DNA of 64,000 nucleotides, from positions 1-64,000 of the forward strand of contig CAAGIO010000005.1 in NCBI GenBank assembly GCA_900769945.1. The letters run 5' to 3'. Below, one piece after another: positions 61,682-64,000 of this stretch. Origin of the DNA: Bacteroidales bacterium (GTDB taxonomy: Bacteria > Bacteroidota > Bacteroidia > Bacteroidales > F082). Within the stretch, counting starts at the first letter, position 1; each line of letters begins with the position of its first letter. The notes below the pieces were generated by a model. That model did not search any database, was not told the origin of the DNA, and saw only the letters and a list, made by a program, of their open reading frames with translations. The translations under genes were made by a program, and so were the position numbers.

Positions 61682-62599
61682 ATGGAAATAAAACATTACT
61701 TCGGCAAGGTGCTTCTCTTCGGTGAGTACTCTATGCTTTACGGTGGACCAGCCCTTATTATGCCACTGTATTCTTATTCAGCCCACTGGAATTATATCTG
61801 GCGTTCGCCCGGAAAGAGAAACTATGCCTCAAACCGCAGCCTTCGCTGTTTCGCTGATTATCTCTCGCAAAACAACTATATTGTAAGCAATCTGAACATT
61901 GACAGGTTTCGTTTTGACCTTAGGAAGGGTTTGTTCCTCGATTCTAATATCCCAAACGGATATGGCGTGGGAAGCTCCGGCGCACTGACAGCCGCTATTT
62001 ATGACCGTTTCCATCAGGGAGATATTATTGAGGATTATAATGAGCTGAAGCATCTTCTTGGTTTAATGGAGAGTTGCTTTCACGGCAACAGCTCTGGGCT
62101 CGACCCTCTACAATGCTTCATAGGCAAACCTTTATCTATTTGTGATGATGTTGTTAATATTTTAGATAAGGACTTTATTCACAAGGATATACATGTTTTC
62201 CTTATCGATACTGGCGCGAAATGCGAGACAAAGAATCTTGTCAGTTACTTCATGGAACAGCATGGTAAGGATTCTTATTGTAGGGCTTATAATGAGCTCT
62301 ATGTGCCTTTGGTCAAACTGTGTATCGATAATCTCATCTCAGGTTCATTAGATGATTTCTTCAGCTCGTTAGAGCGTCTGTCGTATTATCAGACCGTGAT
62401 GCTGAGCCCTATGGTGACCGATAGTATGTTGCCTCTTATGAAGATGAAACGCGCTGATGCCCACTTCCAAGTCAAGATATGCGGTTCGGGTGGCGGCGGC
62501 TTCTTCCTCGGCTTCTCAGATGATAAAGACGCTACAGAGAAGTATATGAAAGACAACGGCTTCCCAATCATCTGGGTAGATGAGGAGAATCAGAAATAG
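61682..62599 (+). CDS. Mevalonate kinase-like GHMP kinase
   Basis: A 305-aa GHMP kinase. N-terminal FGKVLLFGEYSMLYGGPAL, the ATP loop IPNGYGVGSSGALTAAIYD and the C-terminal KICGSGGGGFFLGF are the three GHMP motifs. Neighbourhood with mvaD points to mevalonate kinase (or phosphomevalonate kinase), which cannot be separated by eye. The third motif has an extra Gly compared with the usual GxGxGG. The stop overlaps the converging LRR gene by 10 bp. Confidence 0.85.
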   Translation: MEIKHYFGKVLLFGEYSMLYGGPALIMPLYSYSAHWNYIWRSPGKRNYASNRSLRCFADYLSQNNYIVSNLNIDRFRFDLRKGLFLDSNIPNGYGVGSSGALTAAIYDRFHQGDIIEDYNELKHLLGLMESCFHGNSSGLDPLQCFIGKPLSICDDVVNILDKDFIHKDIHVFLIDTGAKCETKNLVSYFMEQHGKDSYCRAYNELYVPLVKLCIDNLISGSLDDFFSSLERLSYYQTVMLSPMVTDSMLPLMKMKRADAHFQVKICGSGGGGFFLGFSDDKDATEKYMKDNGFPIIWVDEENQK

Positions 62600-64000
62600 T
62601 GAATGTTCAATTCCGGACGTCCCTTCCTTATATTTGCTATCTCCTTGCTCTTTACCCTTGAATTTATTGCCTTCACATGCTTTAGTGTGCTGATGTTTTC
62701 AATAGGCATCAATGTCTTTACATTGGTGTTCGAGATGTTTATCTCCTGAAGTGAAGAACAATTAGCCAAAGCCTTGATATTCTTAATTGTTGTGTTCGAG
62801 ATGTTAAGAACTCTAAGGTTTGTCTTTCCCTCAAGCGGACTCAGGTCGATGATTCGCGTATTAGAAATATTCAGTGTCTCAAGTGCTTGTAGATTTGTTA
62901 TCGGCGTGAGGTCGGCTATGTCGTTTCCCGACACTTCTAATCTCTCAAGTAATCGCATATTGCTTAAAGGAGAAAGGTCGGTGATTTGGTTTTCATTGAT
63001 AATTAACGATTTGAGGAAGTCAAGCTCTGTTAATGGCTCTAAACTTGCTATATAAATCTTTGAATCAATATCAAGGTTTTCGAGGTATATCACCGCATGT
63101 AGCTGGTCGGCCTTAGGCTCTGAATCGATAGAGACGTATTGTTTGAAGACCTCCTTCCAGTTGCTGTCGAGAGTGTACCACCATTCTTTCAGTTCCTCTG
63201 TCTTGTATATCACCATCACCTTGGGTTGTGCAACCCTTAGGTCAAAAACTTGTTCTGTCCCGACCTTGCTGTTTTCGGCTCTCACTAATGTCAGCTCTGA
63301 AAGCGAACAAAGCGGAGTGAGGTCCGAAATAGGAGTGTTCTCAATGTTTATCTCCTGAAGGCTGTACAACTCGGAAAGCGGCGCAAGGCTTATCACCTTG
63401 GTGTTCTTTAAGTTAAGATACCTTAGTTTGTTTAGCCCGTGTAGAGGCGACAAATCCACAATCTTTGAGTTCTCGATGTTCAGTCGTTCCAATGCCGTGA
63501 GCCGCTCAATAGGATGCGCATCTTGGAAGAAGGTGTCAACAGTGAGCGTCTTCATGTTAATAATCTTATGTAACTCCTCTGGACTTGGGTTGATGTTAGT
63601 GTTGTTTTGTTTTGAAAACGCCTGCTGCCAATATATCGGGAGGCTGTCCCACCATTCTTGAAGTGCGTTGGTCTTGTATATTACAAGGGAGTTGTTGTTT
63701 AATTTCGTAAACGCTTCCGCCTTCTTCGAGTCTATCCCCGTGTTATCGCAATAGATTCTTACAAGTTGTTTCAAATTATTTAATGGCGTGATGTCGTCTA
63801 TTTGTGTGTTTCTGCATTGTAACTCGTTAATTTTTAATAATTTACTTACGGGTGTTATGTCGTTGACGGCGGTGTTGTCGATGATGAGGACATGCAGATT
63901 ATCTAAATTCTCTAATGTCTCGATATTGGAGATACCCGTGTTGCTGATGTTAAGGTATCTTAGCGAGTTTGGGAATGTTATTGAGTCAATGCTGCTAACC
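62590..64000 (-). CDS. Leucine-rich-repeat protein (partial, N-terminus beyond the right edge)
   Basis: The frame is open from the window edge to the TGA at 62590-62592, giving 470 visible residues. It consists of internin-type 22-residue LRRs (LNIENSKIVDLSPLHGLNKL, LNISNTRIIDLSPLEGKTNL and similar), in three blocks. Between the blocks lies a repeated cap module, VIYKTxxLxEWWxxLxxxWxxxF, at 63607-63684 and 63139-63213. The protein ends at the start of a third such cap (RPELNIHYF). An in-frame TTG at 63774 is not the true start because LRRs continue upstream. No catalytic motif. Surface or interaction role is likely. Confidence 0.8.
   Translation of the reverse strand, partial: VSSIDSITFPNSLRYLNISNTGISNIETLENLDNLHVLIIDNTAVNDITPVSKLLKINELQCRNTQIDDITPLNNLKQLVRIYCDNTGIDSKKAEAFTKLNNNSLVIYKTNALQEWWDSLPIYWQQAFSKQNNTNINPSPEELHKIINMKTLTVDTFFQDAHPIERLTALERLNIENSKIVDLSPLHGLNKLRYLNLKNTKVISLAPLSELYSLQEINIENTPISDLTPLCSLSELTLVRAENSKVGTEQVFDLRVAQPKVMVIYKTEELKEWWYTLDSNWKEVFKQYVSIDSEPKADQLHAVIYLENLDIDSKIYIASLEPLTELDFLKSLIINENQITDLSPLSNMRLLERLEVSGNDIADLTPITNLQALETLNISNTRIIDLSPLEGKTNLRVLNISNTTIKNIKALANCSSLQEINISNTNVKTLMPIENISTLKHVKAINSRVKSKEIANIRKGRPELNIHYF

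Overview
The window looks like chromosomal DNA of a member of the Bacteroidota, most probably an uncultured Bacteroidales. Three things point there. Most transcription units start behind a TAnnTTTG -7 box (for example TATCTTTG). Five secreted proteins end in a type IX secretion (Por) sorting domain with a YPNPA-like start. The enzyme set is typical of the phylum: a POT peptide transporter, NrdJ, DUF4837, and paired TPR and beta-barrel genes. Gene density is high and almost every gene can be assigned to a family. Species cannot be named from sequence alone.

Layout. 1-1615: the repetitive tail of a Ser/Thr/Arg-rich protein, then two beta-barrel outer-membrane proteins. 1670-4263 (minus): a SlyD-type isomerase behind a large VWA/amidotransferase-like membrane protein. 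4412-7590: a GT9 heptosyltransferase, TsaC and an S41 processing protease. 7746-15663: two large tandem gingipain-like C25 proteases and a small companion, all with type IX sorting domains. 15713-17116: a beta-CASP metallo-hydrolase. About 17200-17554: the RNase P RNA. 17656-25758: a giant TPR protein, a barrel protein, GyrB and an Na+/H+ antiporter-like protein. 25966-30819: a small HTH protein, PrmC, a YigZ protein and the dnaA operon. 31145-35687: a POT transporter divergent from valS.

35744-39706 is the accessory segment. An IS1634-like element has removed all but the first ~74 codons of recG. Next to it is a three-gene, AT-rich minus-strand operon of two different DUF488 proteins and a probable dual-OB protein with its own promoter. 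This operon is the best candidate here for an uncharacterised system.

39898-51437 returns to housekeeping: lysS, a third C25-type secreted protease, DNA polymerase III delta', Lnt, Dus, a 5'-nucleotidase lipoprotein and a second GT9 enzyme. Then come a tRNA-Glu(CTC), a 179-bp MITE-like element, an MBL hydrolase and the B12-dependent ribonucleotide reductase, followed by a possible structured RNA. 55690-57654 encodes a peptidylarginine deiminase of the Porphyromonas PPAD type with all catalytic residues and a type IX tail. The window closes with an MltD-like transglycosylase, a DUF4837 lipoprotein, two mevalonate-pathway enzymes and a leucine-rich-repeat protein that runs off the right edge.

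Taken together, gingipain-like proteases plus a PPAD-like deiminase, all type IX cargo, suggest an organism that cleaves and possibly citrullinates extracellular protein and imports peptides through a POT transporter. This is inference. No type IX machinery genes lie in the window.
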